Assembly: GCF_013911965.1 (NCBI RefSeq)
Contig: NZ_JACESE010000023.1
Coordinates: 1 to 57,949 of the forward strand
Length of the DNA: 57,949 nucleotides
Source: Phenylobacterium sp.
GTDB taxonomy: Bacteria > Pseudomonadota > Alphaproteobacteria > Caulobacterales > Caulobacteraceae
Reading direction: 5' to 3'
The position numbers and the translations under genes were made by a program. Position 1 is the stretch's first letter, and every line of letters begins with the position of its first letter. Under the pieces are notes generated by a model that had not been told where the DNA came from, did no database searches, and was given only the letters and a program-made list of their open reading frames with translations. Below are positions 46,391-55,315 of the stretch, piece by piece.

Positions 46391-46902
46391 GCCTTGGCGC
46401 GGACCTTCTTCGCCTTTCCGGACGCGGCGCCCTGGGCGGCGATCCGCGCCTGGGCGGTCTCGAGGATGGCGACGAGGTCGGGATCGCGCACCATGGCGCA
46501 GGCCTCGTCGATATCGGCCCAGCGGCGCCGGCGTTGGGCCTTCTCGGGCCAGCGGTCGAGCTGGCGGGTGACCTCCAGCGGATAGAGGGTCACCTCGATC
46601 ATCTGGCTGCGCTCGTCGCGAACCCGCGCGCTGCGGTAGGCGCCCAGCGCCTCGCAGGAGACGACGCCCTCGACGCCGGCCTCCTCCAGGGCCTCCCGGG
46701 CCGCGGAGTCCCAGGCCTCCAGACCGGGCATCAGCCCGCCCTTGGGAAACAGCCAGCGTCCGGTGCGGCGCGAGGTGACGAGCAGGAAGCGCACGCCCTT
46801 GTCGGTCATGCGATAGGGCACAGCCCCCGACTGGGGCGTCACCGGCCCCTCGGGCTCGGCCAGGTCGGCCCCCCGCCACCAGTCGAAGAAACGTCTCAGC
46901 AT
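46387..46902 (-). CDS. Nudix hydrolase
   Basis: A 171-residue Nudix-fold pyrophosphohydrolase. The Nudix box is PKGGLMPGLEAWDSAAREALEEAGV; the metal-binding REALEEAG core is intact while the first glutamate of the consensus is leucine with a glutamate one place later, as in several diphosphoinositol/dinucleotide-type members. WRGADLAEPEG at the start and a lysine-rich tail flank the domain. The substrate is unknown. The ATG at 46902 gives the natural N-terminus. It converges with pit. Confidence 0.86.
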   Translation of the reverse strand: MLRRFFDWWRGADLAEPEGPVTPQSGAVPYRMTDKGVRFLLVTSRRTGRWLFPKGGLMPGLEAWDSAAREALEEAGVEGVVSCEALGAYRSARVRDERSQMIEVTLYPLEVTRQLDRWPEKAQRRRRWADIDEACAMVRDPDLVAILETAQARIAAQGAASGKAKKVRAKA

Positions 46903-47019
46903 CCCATTCCCGCGCAGGCCTGTCCGGCTGTTCCGGCGCAGTTTGCGTGATTCCTTACAGCCACCCATAACGCCTCGCGACCGATAGCGCTGCATCGCCG
47001 CTGGGCTTAAGCTTCCCCC

Positions 47020-47466
47020 ATGCCCAAGCTCGACCTTTCCGCCATTCCCCAGACGAACGCCACCGGCTATCCGCCCGAATATGCCGGGGCCGTGCAGGGC
47101 CGCTGGAATCGCCGCCTCGGCCCCGCCGGCGGCTTGACGGAGTTCGGCGTCAGCCACGTGACGCTGAAGCCGGGCGCCTGGTCCTCCCAGCGTCACTGGC
47201 ACGAGGGCGAGGACGAGTTCGTGGTCGTGCTTTCGGGGCAGGCGGTCCTGGTGGACGACGACGGCGAGCACCCGATGGGCCCCGGCGACTGCGCCGCCTT
47301 CCCGGCCGGCGAGGCCAACGGCCACGTCCTGCAGAACCGCAGCCAGGAGGACTGCGTCCTGATCGCCGTCGGCCGCCCCGCCGCCAGCGACTGCCACTAT
47401 CCCGACATCGACATGCGCCTGATCAACGGCGTCGGCTTCCGCCGCAAGGACGGGTCGGAGTTCTAG
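47020..47466 (+). CDS. Cupin-domain protein
   Basis: A 148-residue single-domain cupin. Motif 1 is HWHEGEDEFVVVLSG, with two histidines and a glutamate that bind metal, and motif 2 is PGDCAAFPAGEANGHVLQN with the third histidine. The start (MPKLDLSAIPQ) and the C-terminal CHYPDIDMRL segment match a family of uncharacterised bacterial cupins, possibly sugar- or small-molecule-binding. It is divergent from the Nudix gene. Confidence 0.87.
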   Translation: MPKLDLSAIPQTNATGYPPEYAGAVQGRWNRRLGPAGGLTEFGVSHVTLKPGAWSSQRHWHEGEDEFVVVLSGQAVLVDDDGEHPMGPGDCAAFPAGEANGHVLQNRSQEDCVLIAVGRPAASDCHYPDIDMRLINGVGFRRKDGSEF

Positions 47467-47554
47467 AGCGCGGCGCGATCTGACGGGATCAGCTCGCCGC
47501 TCCAGAGTCCCTGTCGACGCGCATATCGTCCGTAGCCGCCTCTCGGACCACGCT

Positions 47555-48244
47555 TCAGGGCTTCAGCCAGGCGAAGGCGCGGGCGAGGAAGGCCTGGCCG
47601 TCGGACCGGACCGGCTCGCCGTGCGCCATCAGCACCTGCTCGGCGGGCCAGGCCAGGATGTGCGCCAGCGCCGGCCGGGCGGCGGCGCGATCGGTGAAGG
47701 CCAGGCGGAACTTCTGCGGCACCTGCGGCTCGGCGCCGGTCATCCGGTCGAGGCGGGCGATCGCGGCCCGCCAGCCGCGGAACCAGCCCGGCGGGAACTG
47801 CTGCAGCAGGTCGGTGAAGATGGCCGTGCGGCTGGGCCGATGGAAGAAGACCGCCTCGGTCGTGATGGCGTTGCCGGCGAAAAGCGTCTGGTCGAGGTCT
47901 TCGGCCCAGGCGGGATCGGGGCCTGCGCCGAGTTCGGCGTCGAAGGCGAGGTCCTTGCGGCGCGCGGCCAGGCCGGGCGCGCCGTGCAGGCGGGCCCCCG
48001 GATAGGCCGCCGCCCAGTCGGCGAGGAAGAGGTGATGCAGGGCGTTGGGGGCGACCAGATGCGCCACCTCTCCCAGGGCGTCCGTCGCCCGGCGCAGCTC
48101 CGGCGTCAGCGCCACCGGCGACCAGACGAAGAGCTTGCCCGAAGCCAGGGCGATCACCGCCATCCGGGTGGGATAGCGAAAGCCGGCCACCGTCGCGACG
48201 GGGCCGTCGGTGATCCAGATCCGTTCGCCGAAGGGCTGCAGCAT
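47555..48244 (-). CDS. DUF4336 (metallo-beta-lactamase-like) protein
   Basis: A 229-residue protein of the DUF4336 family. It begins LQPFGERIWITDGPV and has the typical HLVAPNALHHLFLADWAAAYPGARLHG, an MBL-like fold segment whose histidines only partly match the zinc-binding HxHxDH motif. EAVFFHRPSRTAIFTDLLQQFPPGWF and AWPAEQVLMAHGEPV follow. A hydrolase role is doubtful because metal ligands are incomplete. It is divergent from imuA across a repeat copy. Confidence 0.84.
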   Translation of the reverse strand: MLQPFGERIWITDGPVATVAGFRYPTRMAVIALASGKLFVWSPVALTPELRRATDALGEVAHLVAPNALHHLFLADWAAAYPGARLHGAPGLAARRKDLAFDAELGAGPDPAWAEDLDQTLFAGNAITTEAVFFHRPSRTAIFTDLLQQFPPGWFRGWRAAIARLDRMTGAEPQVPQKFRLAFTDRAAARPALAHILAWPAEQVLMAHGEPVRSDGQAFLARAFAWLKP

Positions 48245-48316
48245 GGGGTGACCATCGCATCGGCGGCGAAGCTTTTAAAGCCCGGCTTGATCGGCGGTGT
48301 GGCCGCACGGCGGCAG

Positions 48317-48442
48317 CCCCCTCAGTCGCTTCGCGACAGCTCCCCCTGGAAGGGGGAGCATCTTTCGCACTGAACTGGCCAGAGCCGCTGAGCAGATCCT
48401 CCCCCTCGTTGAGGGGGAGGTGGCCCGTAGGGCCGGAGGGGG
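48317..48442 (+). repeat. Dispersed intergenic repeat, copy 3 (about 126 bp)
   Basis: Nearly identical in ends and layout to copy 1 (10955-11079), in the same orientation, with both CTCCCCC/GGGGGAG and CCTCCCCCT/AGGGGGAGG hairpins. It lies between divergent genes, upstream of the SOS-controlled imuA promoter. Confidence 0.85.
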
Positions 48443-48515
48443 CTACGGCGTGTGGACTTGGCGGCGCTAAGGGAACCGATCCTGGGTTGATTGACTTTTT
48501 CGGACTCCTGACTAG

Positions 48516-48530
48516 AACAAAAAGAGAACG
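48516..48530 (+). promoter_or_regulatory. LexA (SOS) box of imuA-imuB-dnaE2
   Basis: GAACAAAAAGAGAAC is an exact match to the alphaproteobacterial LexA operator GAAC-N7-GAAC. It ends 14 bases before the imuA start, so bound LexA would cover the transcription start region. SOS induction of this operon is known in Caulobacter. Confidence 0.88.
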
Positions 48531-48544
48531 GAGGACCTGAAGCC

Positions 48545-49375
48545 ATGACCGGTTTTCGCAGCGGGCGCCTCGCCGCCGTGCGCGCGAAGATCGCCGCCAT
48601 CGAGGCGGGCGGGCGGGGAGACTCCGAGTCGCTGGCGCTGGGGGATCCGCGGGTCGACCGCTGCCTGCCGGGGGGACGGGGCCTGCCCCTGAACCGCTGG
48701 CACGAACTGGGGGGCGAGGGGCTGGAGGCCGAGAGCGCGGCCGCGCCGGCCGCCTTCGCCGCCCTGCTCGCCCGGCCGCTGCTGGCGCGGGGGCGGGCGG
48801 TGTGGATCGTCCGCCGGGACGACCTGCACGTCCCCGGCCTCCTGGGGCTCGGCCTGCCCGGGGCGCCCATCGAGGTCTGGACCCCGGACGAGGCCCAGGC
48901 GCTGGCCGCCGCCGAGGATGCGCTCTCCACCCGCGGGGTGGCGGCGGTCTTCGTAGAGGCCGAGGCGGTCGATCTCGTCGCCGGCCGGCGGCTGCAGCTG
49001 GCCTGCGAGAAGGGGCGGGCCACCGGCTTCCTGATCCGCAGGCGGCCCTTCGGCGGCAAGGCCAGGGCGCTGACCGGCTCGGCCGCGGCCACCCGCTGGA
49101 CGGTGGCTCCGGCCCCCAGCCAGCCGCCGCCGGGGCGCCTCGGCCTCGGCGCCCCGCGCTTCCGGGCGGCGCTGGAACGCTCGCGGGGCGGACGGCCCGG
49201 CGCCTGGCTCTTCGAAAGCCCGGACGCCTATCTTGAAACGGAGATCCAGGATGGGACGCATCCTCTGCGCCTGGTCGCCGAACTGGGCGATCGACAACTG
49301 GCGCCGGCGCAACCCGCCGCCCGAGAAGACGACGGAGCCGACGCCGCCAGCGGCTCCGTCCGCCGCCGCGCCTGA
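48545..49375 (+). CDS. imuA: ImuA, SOS mutasome accessory protein
   Basis: ImuA (276 residues) is a RecA/SulA-like accessory protein of the damage-induced mutasome with ImuB and DnaE2. It has the RecA-like DPRVDRCLPGGRGLPLNRWHELGGEG opening, a central strand pair (VWIVRRDDL, VAAVFVEAE) and a basic C-terminus; there is no intact Walker A, as is usual. GGAGG lies six bases before the ATG. The last 125 bases overlap imuB in another frame, an unusually long overlap. It is directly under an SOS box. Confidence 0.9.
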   Translation: MTGFRSGRLAAVRAKIAAIEAGGRGDSESLALGDPRVDRCLPGGRGLPLNRWHELGGEGLEAESAAAPAAFAALLARPLLARGRAVWIVRRDDLHVPGLLGLGLPGAPIEVWTPDEAQALAAAEDALSTRGVAAVFVEAEAVDLVAGRRLQLACEKGRATGFLIRRRPFGGKARALTGSAAATRWTVAPAPSQPPPGRLGLGAPRFRAALERSRGGRPGAWLFESPDAYLETEIQDGTHPLRLVAELGDRQLAPAQPAAREDDGADAASGSVRRRA

Positions 49376-50816
49376 GGCCGCGCCCTTCGCCCTGGTGGAA
49401 GCCGCCCGGGGCGCGCGCCGGCTCTGCGCCGTGGACGAAGCCGCCGCGGCGCTCGGCCTCTTCCCCGGCCAGAAGGCGGCCGACGCCGCGGCCCTGGTTC
49501 CCGACCTCGCCACGGCCGAGGCCGAGCCGGAGGCCGACGCCCGGGCCCTGGCGGCGCTCGTCGACTGGTGCGTGCGCTTCTCGCCCGCCGTGGCGGCCGA
49601 TCCGCCGGACGGACTCTTCCTGGACGTCTCGGGCCTTTCCCACCTCTGGGGCGGCGAGCGGGCCCTGCTGGCGGATTTCCGCCGCCGTCTGGCGGCCAAC
49701 GGCCTCACCGTGCGCTGCGCGATCGCCGACACGGCCGGGGCGGCCTGGGCGCTGGCCCGCCATGGCGACAGCGCGATGATCTGTCCCGAAGGCGGGCAGG
49801 GGCAGGCGCTCGCCGCCCTGCCGCCGGCGGCCCTGCGGCTGGACCCTGCCGCCGCCGCCCAGCTGGAGCGGCTGGGCCTGCGCACCATCGGCCAGGTCGC
49901 CCGTCTGCCGCGCGGGGAGCTGGGCCGCCGCTTCGGCGCGGAAACCCTGCGCCGCCTGGACCAGGCGCTGGGCAAGGCGCCCGAGGCGCTTTCCTTCCGC
50001 CGGCCGCCCAGCCCCTTCGCCGAACGTCTCGCCTTCGCCGAGCCGATCAGCGCGCTGGAGGACCTTTCCCGCGTCTGCGCCGACATCACAGCCGCCCTCT
50101 GCGCCCGGCTGGCGGCGGCCGGCCGCGGCGCGCGGCGGTTCGAGCTCGCCTATCACCGGCTGGACGGAAAGCCCCTGACCGCCGAGGTGGGCCTGGCCGT
50201 GGTCGCCCGGGAGACCCTGCGGATCGTGCGGCTGTTTTCCCCCAAGCTCGAACACCTCGATCCCGGCTTCGGCATCGAGTCGGCGACCCTGTGCGCCTAC
50301 GAGGTCGAGCCCCTGGTGGAGCATCAGGCGGGGCTGGAGACGCGCATCGGCGAGGCGGCGGGCGACCTCGCCCCCCTGGTCGACCGCCTGACCAACCGCC
50401 TGGGGCCCGAGCGCGTCTGGACGAGCCGGCCGGTGGAGAGCCACGTGCCGGAGCGGGCCGTGACCCGCGCCGGGCCGCTGGCGCCGCAGCCGGCGGAGAG
50501 CTGGGACCGGGCGCGGCCCAGGCCCGTCCGTCTTTTCCGCCGGCCCGAGCCCATCGAGGCCGTAGCGCTGATCCCGGACGATCCGCCGGTGCAGTTCCGC
50601 TGGCGCGGCCGCCTGCACAGGGTGCGCCTGGCCGAGGGGCCCGAGCGGATCGGCGCCGAGTGGTGGAAGGCGGCCATCGAGGATGTCTCGGCCGCCCACA
50701 TCCGCGACTACTACCGGGTGGAGGACGAGGCCGGCGGCCGCTTCTGGATCTTCCGCGCCGGGCTGTACGAGGCCGGGACGCCGGCGAAGTGGTGGCTGCA
50801 CGGGCTCTTCCCATGA
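49251..50816 (+). CDS. imuB: ImuB, catalytically inactive Y-family polymerase-like mutasome protein
   Basis: ImuB (521 residues) resembles Y-family DNA polymerases but lacks the acidic catalytic triad: the N-terminal region reads [15 protein letters not shown] and the palm motif [12 protein letters not shown] instead of SxDE. It acts as the hub that binds DnaE2, ImuA and the sliding clamp. The helix-hairpin-helix-like [22 protein letters not shown] is intact. I chose ATG 49251 (GAGATCCAGG upstream); TTG 49233 is an alternative. It overlaps imuA by 125 bases and dnaE2 by four (ATGA). Confidence 0.92.
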   Translation: MGRILCAWSPNWAIDNWRRRNPPPEKTTEPTPPAAPSAAAPEAAPFALVEAARGARRLCAVDEAAAALGLFPGQKAADAAALVPDLATAEAEPEADARALAALVDWCVRFSPAVAADPPDGLFLDVSGLSHLWGGERALLADFRRRLAANGLTVRCAIADTAGAAWALARHGDSAMICPEGGQGQALAALPPAALRLDPAAAAQLERLGLRTIGQVARLPRGELGRRFGAETLRRLDQALGKAPEALSFRRPPSPFAERLAFAEPISALEDLSRVCADITAALCARLAAAGRGARRFELAYHRLDGKPLTAEVGLAVVARETLRIVRLFSPKLEHLDPGFGIESATLCAYEVEPLVEHQAGLETRIGEAAGDLAPLVDRLTNRLGPERVWTSRPVESHVPERAVTRAGPLAPQPAESWDRARPRPVRLFRRPEPIEAVALIPDDPPVQFRWRGRLHRVRLAEGPERIGAEWWKAAIEDVSAAHIRDYYRVEDEAGGRFWIFRAGLYEAGTPAKWWLHGLFP

Positions 50817-53800
50817 GCGCGCCCGCCTATGCCGAGCTGATGGCCGCCAGCAACTTCTCCTTCCTGCGCGGCGCCTCCCACCCCTGGGAGCTGGCGGCCA
50901 CGGCCGAGGCCCTGGGGATCGAGGCGCTCGGCGTCTGCGACCGCAACAGCCTGGCCGGCGTGGTGCGGGCCTGGACGGCGGCCAGGGACCTGAAGCTGCG
51001 CCCGCTCACCGGAGCCCGGCTCGACTTCGCCGACGGGACCCCCAGCCTCCTCTGCTATCCCCGCGACCGCGAGGCCTATGGCCGGCTGACCCGCCTGCTG
51101 ACGCTCGGCCAGAGGCGGGCGAAGAAGGGCGGCTGCGAGCTCGCCTATGGCGATTTCGCCGAACATGCCGAAGGCCAGGTCCTGCTGGCCGTGCCGCCGC
51201 GCCGGCTGGACGCGCGGTTCGAGCGGGACCTGGAGCGGCTGGCCGTCGACTTCCGCGATCAGGTCTGGCTGGCGGCGGCCCGCGGCTACGAGGCGCGCGA
51301 CCTGCCCAGGCTCTCGGACCTGGCGGAGCTTTCGCAGCGCTATGGCGCGCCCATGGTGGCGGTGAACGACGTCCTCTACCACGCGCCCGAGCGGCGACCC
51401 CTGCAGGACGTGCTGACCTGCATCGCGGAAAAGACCACCATCGAGGCGGCCGGCTGGCGCCTGGCCGCCAACGCCGAGCGGCACCTGAAGTCGCCCGCGG
51501 AGATGGCCCGCCTCTTCGCCCGTTTTCCCGAGGCGGTGGAACGCTCCCTGGAGGTGGCCGGCCGGATCGGCTTCGACCTCTCCGAGCTCTCCTACGAATA
51601 TCCGGACGAGCCCGTCCCGCCGGGCAGGACGCCCATCGAGCACCTGCGCAACCTGACCTGGGAGGGGGCGGCGCGGCGCTATCGCCGGGGCGTGCCGCAG
51701 AAGGTGCGCGACCTCCTGAACCACGAGCTCGCCCTGATCGAGAAGCTCGACTACCCCAACTACTTCCTGACCGTGCACGACATCGTCCGCTGGGCGCGGG
51801 GTCAGGGCATCCTCTGTCAGGGGCGCGGCTCGGCGGCCAATTCCTGCGTCTGCTTCTGCCTCGGGATCACCGCGGTCGATCCCACCAAGCCCGACCAGGA
51901 CCTCCTCTTCTCCCGCTTCATCTCCGAGGAGCGCAGCGAGCCGCCCGACATCGACGTGGACTTCGAGCACGAGCGGCGCGAGGAGGTGATGCAGTACGTC
52001 TTCGCCCGCTACGGCCGCGAGCGGGCGGCCATCTGCGCCACCGTCATCCACTACCGTCCGCGCATGGCCATCCGCCAGGTGGGCAAGGCGCTGGGCCTGA
52101 CCGAGGACGTCACCGCCGCCCTGGCCGGCACGGTCTGGGGCTCCTATGGCGCCGGCACGCCCGACGCCCATGTGCGCCAGGCGGGCCTCGATCCCGACAA
52201 TCCGCAGATCCGCCGGGCCACGACCCTGGCGGCCGAGCTGATCGGCTTTCCGCGGCACCTGTCGCAGCACGTGGGCGGCTTCGTGCTGACCAAGCGGCGG
52301 CTGGACGAGACCGTGCCCATCGGCAACGCCGCCATGCCCGACCGCACCTTCATCGAGTGGGACAAGGACGACATCGACGAGCTCGGTCTGATGAAGGTCG
52401 ACGTGCTCGCGCTCGGCATGCTGACGGCCCTGCGCAAGAGCCTCGCCCTGCTGCGGGCCGACCACGGCCAGCACCTGCACGACCTCTGCGACATCCCCCA
52501 GGAGGAGCCGGGCGTGTACGCCATGCTTTCGCGGGCCGACTCCGTGGGCGTCTTCCAGGTGGAGAGCCGGGCCCAGATGTCCATGCTGCCCCGGCTGAAG
52601 CCGCAGCGCTTCTACGACCTCGTCATCGAGGTGGCGATCGTCCGCCCCGGCCCGATCCAGGGGGACATGGTCCACCCCTATCTGCGACGGCGGGAGGGGA
52701 AGGAGGCGGTGACCTATCCGGCGCCCGCGCCCGAACACGGGCCCCCCGACGAGCTGAAGGCGGTGCTGGGCAAGACGCTCGGCGTGCCGCTGTTCCAGGA
52801 ACAGGCCATGCGCCTGGCCATCGAGGCGGCCAAGTTCTCCGACGCCGAGGCCAACGGCCTGCGCCGCTCCATGGCCACCTTCCGCAACTACGGCAATGTG
52901 GGCGAGTACGGGGTGAAGTTCGTCGAGGGCATGGTCGCCCGGGGCTATGATCCGGACTTCGCCCGGCGCTGCTTCGCCCAGATCGAGGGCTTCGGCTCCT
53001 ACGGCTTTCCGGAGAGCCACGCCATCAGCTTCGCCCTCTTGGTCTACGCCTCGGCCTGGATCAAGTGGCGCTGGCCCGACGTCTTCTGCGCCGCCCTCCT
53101 GAACAGCCAGCCCATGGGCTTCTACCAGCCGGCCCAGCTGGTCCGCGACGCGCGCGAGCACGGGGTGGAGGTGCGCCCGCCCTGCATCCTGGCCAGCGAC
53201 TGGGACTGCACGCTGGAACCGGCGAAGGACGGCGGCCGGCTGAAGGCGGTGCGCATCGGGCTTCGCCAGATCAAGGGCCTGCGCGAGGACGAGGTGAAGC
53301 GGCTGGTCGCCGCGCGCGCGGCCGGCGCCGACACCCTGCCGGCGCTCGCCCGCCAGGCCAGGCTCTCGCGCCGCACCCTGGAGCTGCTGGCCGAGGCCGA
53401 CGCCTGCCGGTCTCTCGGCCTGGAACGCCGCGCCGCCCTCTGGCTGGCCAAGGGGCTCGTCGGCGAGGCGAAGGTGGAGGACGAGGCGCCGCTCGCCGCC
53501 CGGCTGCAGCCGCGCGAGGAACAGGCGGAGCTGCCCCTGATGAGCCTGCCTCACCAGGTGGCGGAGGACTACCGCACCACGCGCCTCTCCCTGAAGGCCC
53601 ATCCTTGCGCCTTCTTCCGCGAAGAGCTTGACCGCCGCCGCATCACGCCCGCCCGCCGGCTCGGCGAACTGAGGGACGGGGCGCGGGTCAGCGTCGGCGG
53701 CCTGGTGCTGGTGCGCCAGCGGCCCGGCACGGCCAAGGGGGTCACCTTCCTGACCCTGGAGGACGAGACCGGCCCGGCCAATCTGGTGGTCTGGAAGGAT

Positions 53801-54010
53801 GTCTTCGAGGCCAACCGACGGACGGTGATGAGCGCGGCCTTCCTGGTCGCCCACGGCCGGCTGCAGAAGGCCGGCGAGGTCATCCACCTGGTCTGCGAAC
53901 GCTTCGAGGACCTGACGCCCCTGCTCTCAGGCTTGCGCCAGGACGAGGCCGAGATCCGCGTCGCCTCCAACGTCGCCGGCCGCCTGATCCGCAGCCGGGA
54001 CTTCCATTGA
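50813..54010 (+). CDS. dnaE2: Error-prone DNA polymerase III alpha subunit DnaE2
   Basis: DnaE2 (1065 residues) is the C-family polymerase responsible for SOS mutagenesis in bacteria lacking Pol V. It has the N-terminal PHP domain ([22 protein letters not shown]), the palm with catalytic aspartates D381 and D383 in [12 protein letters not shown] and the third acidic residue in the following finger segment, the [16 protein letters not shown] segment, and a C-terminal OB-fold ([29 protein letters not shown]). Its start overlaps the imuB stop, so it is translated with ImuB. The operon is controlled by the LexA box at 48516. Confidence 0.95.
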   Translation: MSAPAYAELMAASNFSFLRGASHPWELAATAEALGIEALGVCDRNSLAGVVRAWTAARDLKLRPLTGARLDFADGTPSLLCYPRDREAYGRLTRLLTLGQRRAKKGGCELAYGDFAEHAEGQVLLAVPPRRLDARFERDLERLAVDFRDQVWLAAARGYEARDLPRLSDLAELSQRYGAPMVAVNDVLYHAPERRPLQDVLTCIAEKTTIEAAGWRLAANAERHLKSPAEMARLFARFPEAVERSLEVAGRIGFDLSELSYEYPDEPVPPGRTPIEHLRNLTWEGAARRYRRGVPQKVRDLLNHELALIEKLDYPNYFLTVHDIVRWARGQGILCQGRGSAANSCVCFCLGITAVDPTKPDQDLLFSRFISEERSEPPDIDVDFEHERREEVMQYVFARYGRERAAICATVIHYRPRMAIRQVGKALGLTEDVTAALAGTVWGSYGAGTPDAHVRQAGLDPDNPQIRRATTLAAELIGFPRHLSQHVGGFVLTKRRLDETVPIGNAAMPDRTFIEWDKDDIDELGLMKVDVLALGMLTALRKSLALLRADHGQHLHDLCDIPQEEPGVYAMLSRADSVGVFQVESRAQMSMLPRLKPQRFYDLVIEVAIVRPGPIQGDMVHPYLRRREGKEAVTYPAPAPEHGPPDELKAVLGKTLGVPLFQEQAMRLAIEAAKFSDAEANGLRRSMATFRNYGNVGEYGVKFVEGMVARGYDPDFARRCFAQIEGFGSYGFPESHAISFALLVYASAWIKWRWPDVFCAALLNSQPMGFYQPAQLVRDAREHGVEVRPPCILASDWDCTLEPAKDGGRLKAVRIGLRQIKGLREDEVKRLVAARAAGADTLPALARQARLSRRTLELLAEADACRSLGLERRAALWLAKGLVGEAKVEDEAPLAARLQPREEQAELPLMSLPHQVAEDYRTTRLSLKAHPCAFFREELDRRRITPARRLGELRDGARVSVGGLVLVRQRPGTAKGVTFLTLEDETGPANLVVWKDVFEANRRTVMSAAFLVAHGRLQKAGEVIHLVCERFEDLTPLLSGLRQDEAEIRVASNVAGRLIRSRDFH

Positions 54011-54013
54011 GGC

Positions 54014-54889
54014 CTAGCGCCCGCGCAGGCGGTTGTGCATGGCGGTGGCCGCGATGGCGGCCTCGCCCACGGCCACCGAGATCTGGTTCAGGCCTCGCAC
54101 CACGTCGCCGGCGGCGTAGAGGCCCTCGACCGTCGTCATCAGATGGGTGTCGGTGATCAGCGCCCCGGCCTCGTCGCGCCGCGCGCCGAGGCCTTCGGCC
54201 AGCCCCACCTGAGGCGTGCAGCCGAGCGCCAGATAGAGATGGTCGAAGCGCCGCTCGGCCTCGCCCCCGGTCTGAGCCAGCACCACCTCGCGCTCCTCGA
54301 AACGCAGCTGGTCGAGGGCGATGCTCACCGTCTCGGGGGGCGCCTCGGCGGCCTCGCCCAGCATCAGGACCGTGACGTCCTCGCTGTAGGGGCGCAGGAA
54401 ATCGGCCTCCCGCTGCGCCAGCGGACCCTCGCCCAGAACGGCCAGGCGCGCGCCGATGGCCTCCCAGGCGTCGCAGATGGGGCACATGCGCACCAGGCTC
54501 GCCCCGATCGCCTGGTCGAGGCCCGGGATCTGCGGCAGGTGGTCGGCCACGCCGGTGGCGAGCAGGACGGTGGCGGCTTCGAGGCTCCGGTCGGCGAGGT
54601 GCAGGCGGAAGCCCGCCTCCGTCGGCGACAGCCGCTCCGCCCGTCCGGCCTCGATGGCCGCGCCGAATTCCTCGGCCTGCAGCCGCAGGAGGCGCAGAAG
54701 CTCCGTCCCGCCGACCCCTTGCGGAAAGCCCGGCGTATTGTGGCTTTCCGGGATCCAGGCCGCCCGCGGCCGCCCGCCGTCCAGCACCAGGACGCGGCGG
54801 CGGAAGCGGGCCAGATAGGTGGCCGCGGTCAGGCCGGCGGGGCCGGCGCCGACCACGACGGCGTCATAGGGTTCGGATGTGTCGGTCAA
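54014..54889 (-). CDS. Thioredoxin-reductase-like FAD/NAD(P) oxidoreductase
   Basis: A 291-residue two-domain flavoprotein. FAD binding is seen in VVVGAGPAGLTAATYLARFRRRVLVLDGG, the redox-active pair is C136/C139 in MCPICDAWE, the NADPH domain has VLGEGPLA in place of GxGxxA, and the second FAD motif is GLYAAGDVVRGLNQISVAVGEAAIAA. The layout is that of thioredoxin reductase, but CPIC and the altered nucleotide loop suggest a paralogue whose partner is not known. It converges on dnaE2. Confidence 0.88.
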   Translation of the reverse strand: MTDTSEPYDAVVVGAGPAGLTAATYLARFRRRVLVLDGGRPRAAWIPESHNTPGFPQGVGGTELLRLLRLQAEEFGAAIEAGRAERLSPTEAGFRLHLADRSLEAATVLLATGVADHLPQIPGLDQAIGASLVRMCPICDAWEAIGARLAVLGEGPLAQREADFLRPYSEDVTVLMLGEAAEAPPETVSIALDQLRFEEREVVLAQTGGEAERRFDHLYLALGCTPQVGLAEGLGARRDEAGALITDTHLMTTVEGLYAAGDVVRGLNQISVAVGEAAIAATAMHNRLRGR

Positions 54890-54926
54890 GGTCGGCGGGC
54901 CTTCGTCTTCGGGACAGGCCCGGCGC

Positions 54927-55151
54927 TCAGCGGCCGAGCCGACCCTTCAACGCATCGATCCGCTCGGAGGCTTCCGCCTTGGTCAGATCCTCCTTCGGCG
55001 GCGGCTCGCCGGCCTCCTCCGACAGGGTGGTGAGATAGGAGGCCTGGGCCCCGGTCATGGGTTCGTCGCCGGAGACCCAGTCCTGCGGGTCCTTCTCGGT
55101 GTTGGAGCCGGGGCGGTCGTCCAGCTTGGGGTTGTGGGGGGCGTCGGACAT
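54927..55151 (-). CDS. DUF3072 family small protein
   Basis: A 74-residue acidic protein with the DUF3072 core: KDPQDWVSGDEPMTGAQASYLTTLSEEAGE, then a short helix (LTKAEASERIDALKGRLG). The family is common in soil and plant-associated proteobacteria, with no known function. The ATG at 55151 has AAGGGAAA at good spacing. It is the gene upstream of the thioredoxin-reductase-like gene and may be co-transcribed with it. Confidence 0.82.
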   Translation of the reverse strand: MSDAPHNPKLDDRPGSNTEKDPQDWVSGDEPMTGAQASYLTTLSEEAGEPPPKEDLTKAEASERIDALKGRLGR

Positions 55152-55315
55152 GGATGGGTTTCCCTTTTGTTCCAGACAACCGGGCCGGAAGGAGATGGTT
55201 CCGTCCTCGGCCCCCACACCGCCTGCGCCTCATGGCGGCTTTTCGGGCCCAGCTCCCTTGACCCCCGCCGCATCGCCCCGTCTCCTCCGCTCCAGCGCGA
55301 CAATGGGAGGGGACC

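Noticed and set aside
44726-46879. A long minus-strand extension upstream of the small exported protein at 44396-44725
   Set aside because: It is antisense to pit, and the true protein begins with a signal peptide at 44725.
50711-53887. A 1058-codon open frame on the minus strand
   Set aside because: It is antisense to dnaE2, low complexity, and lacks any recognisable motif or ribosome binding site.
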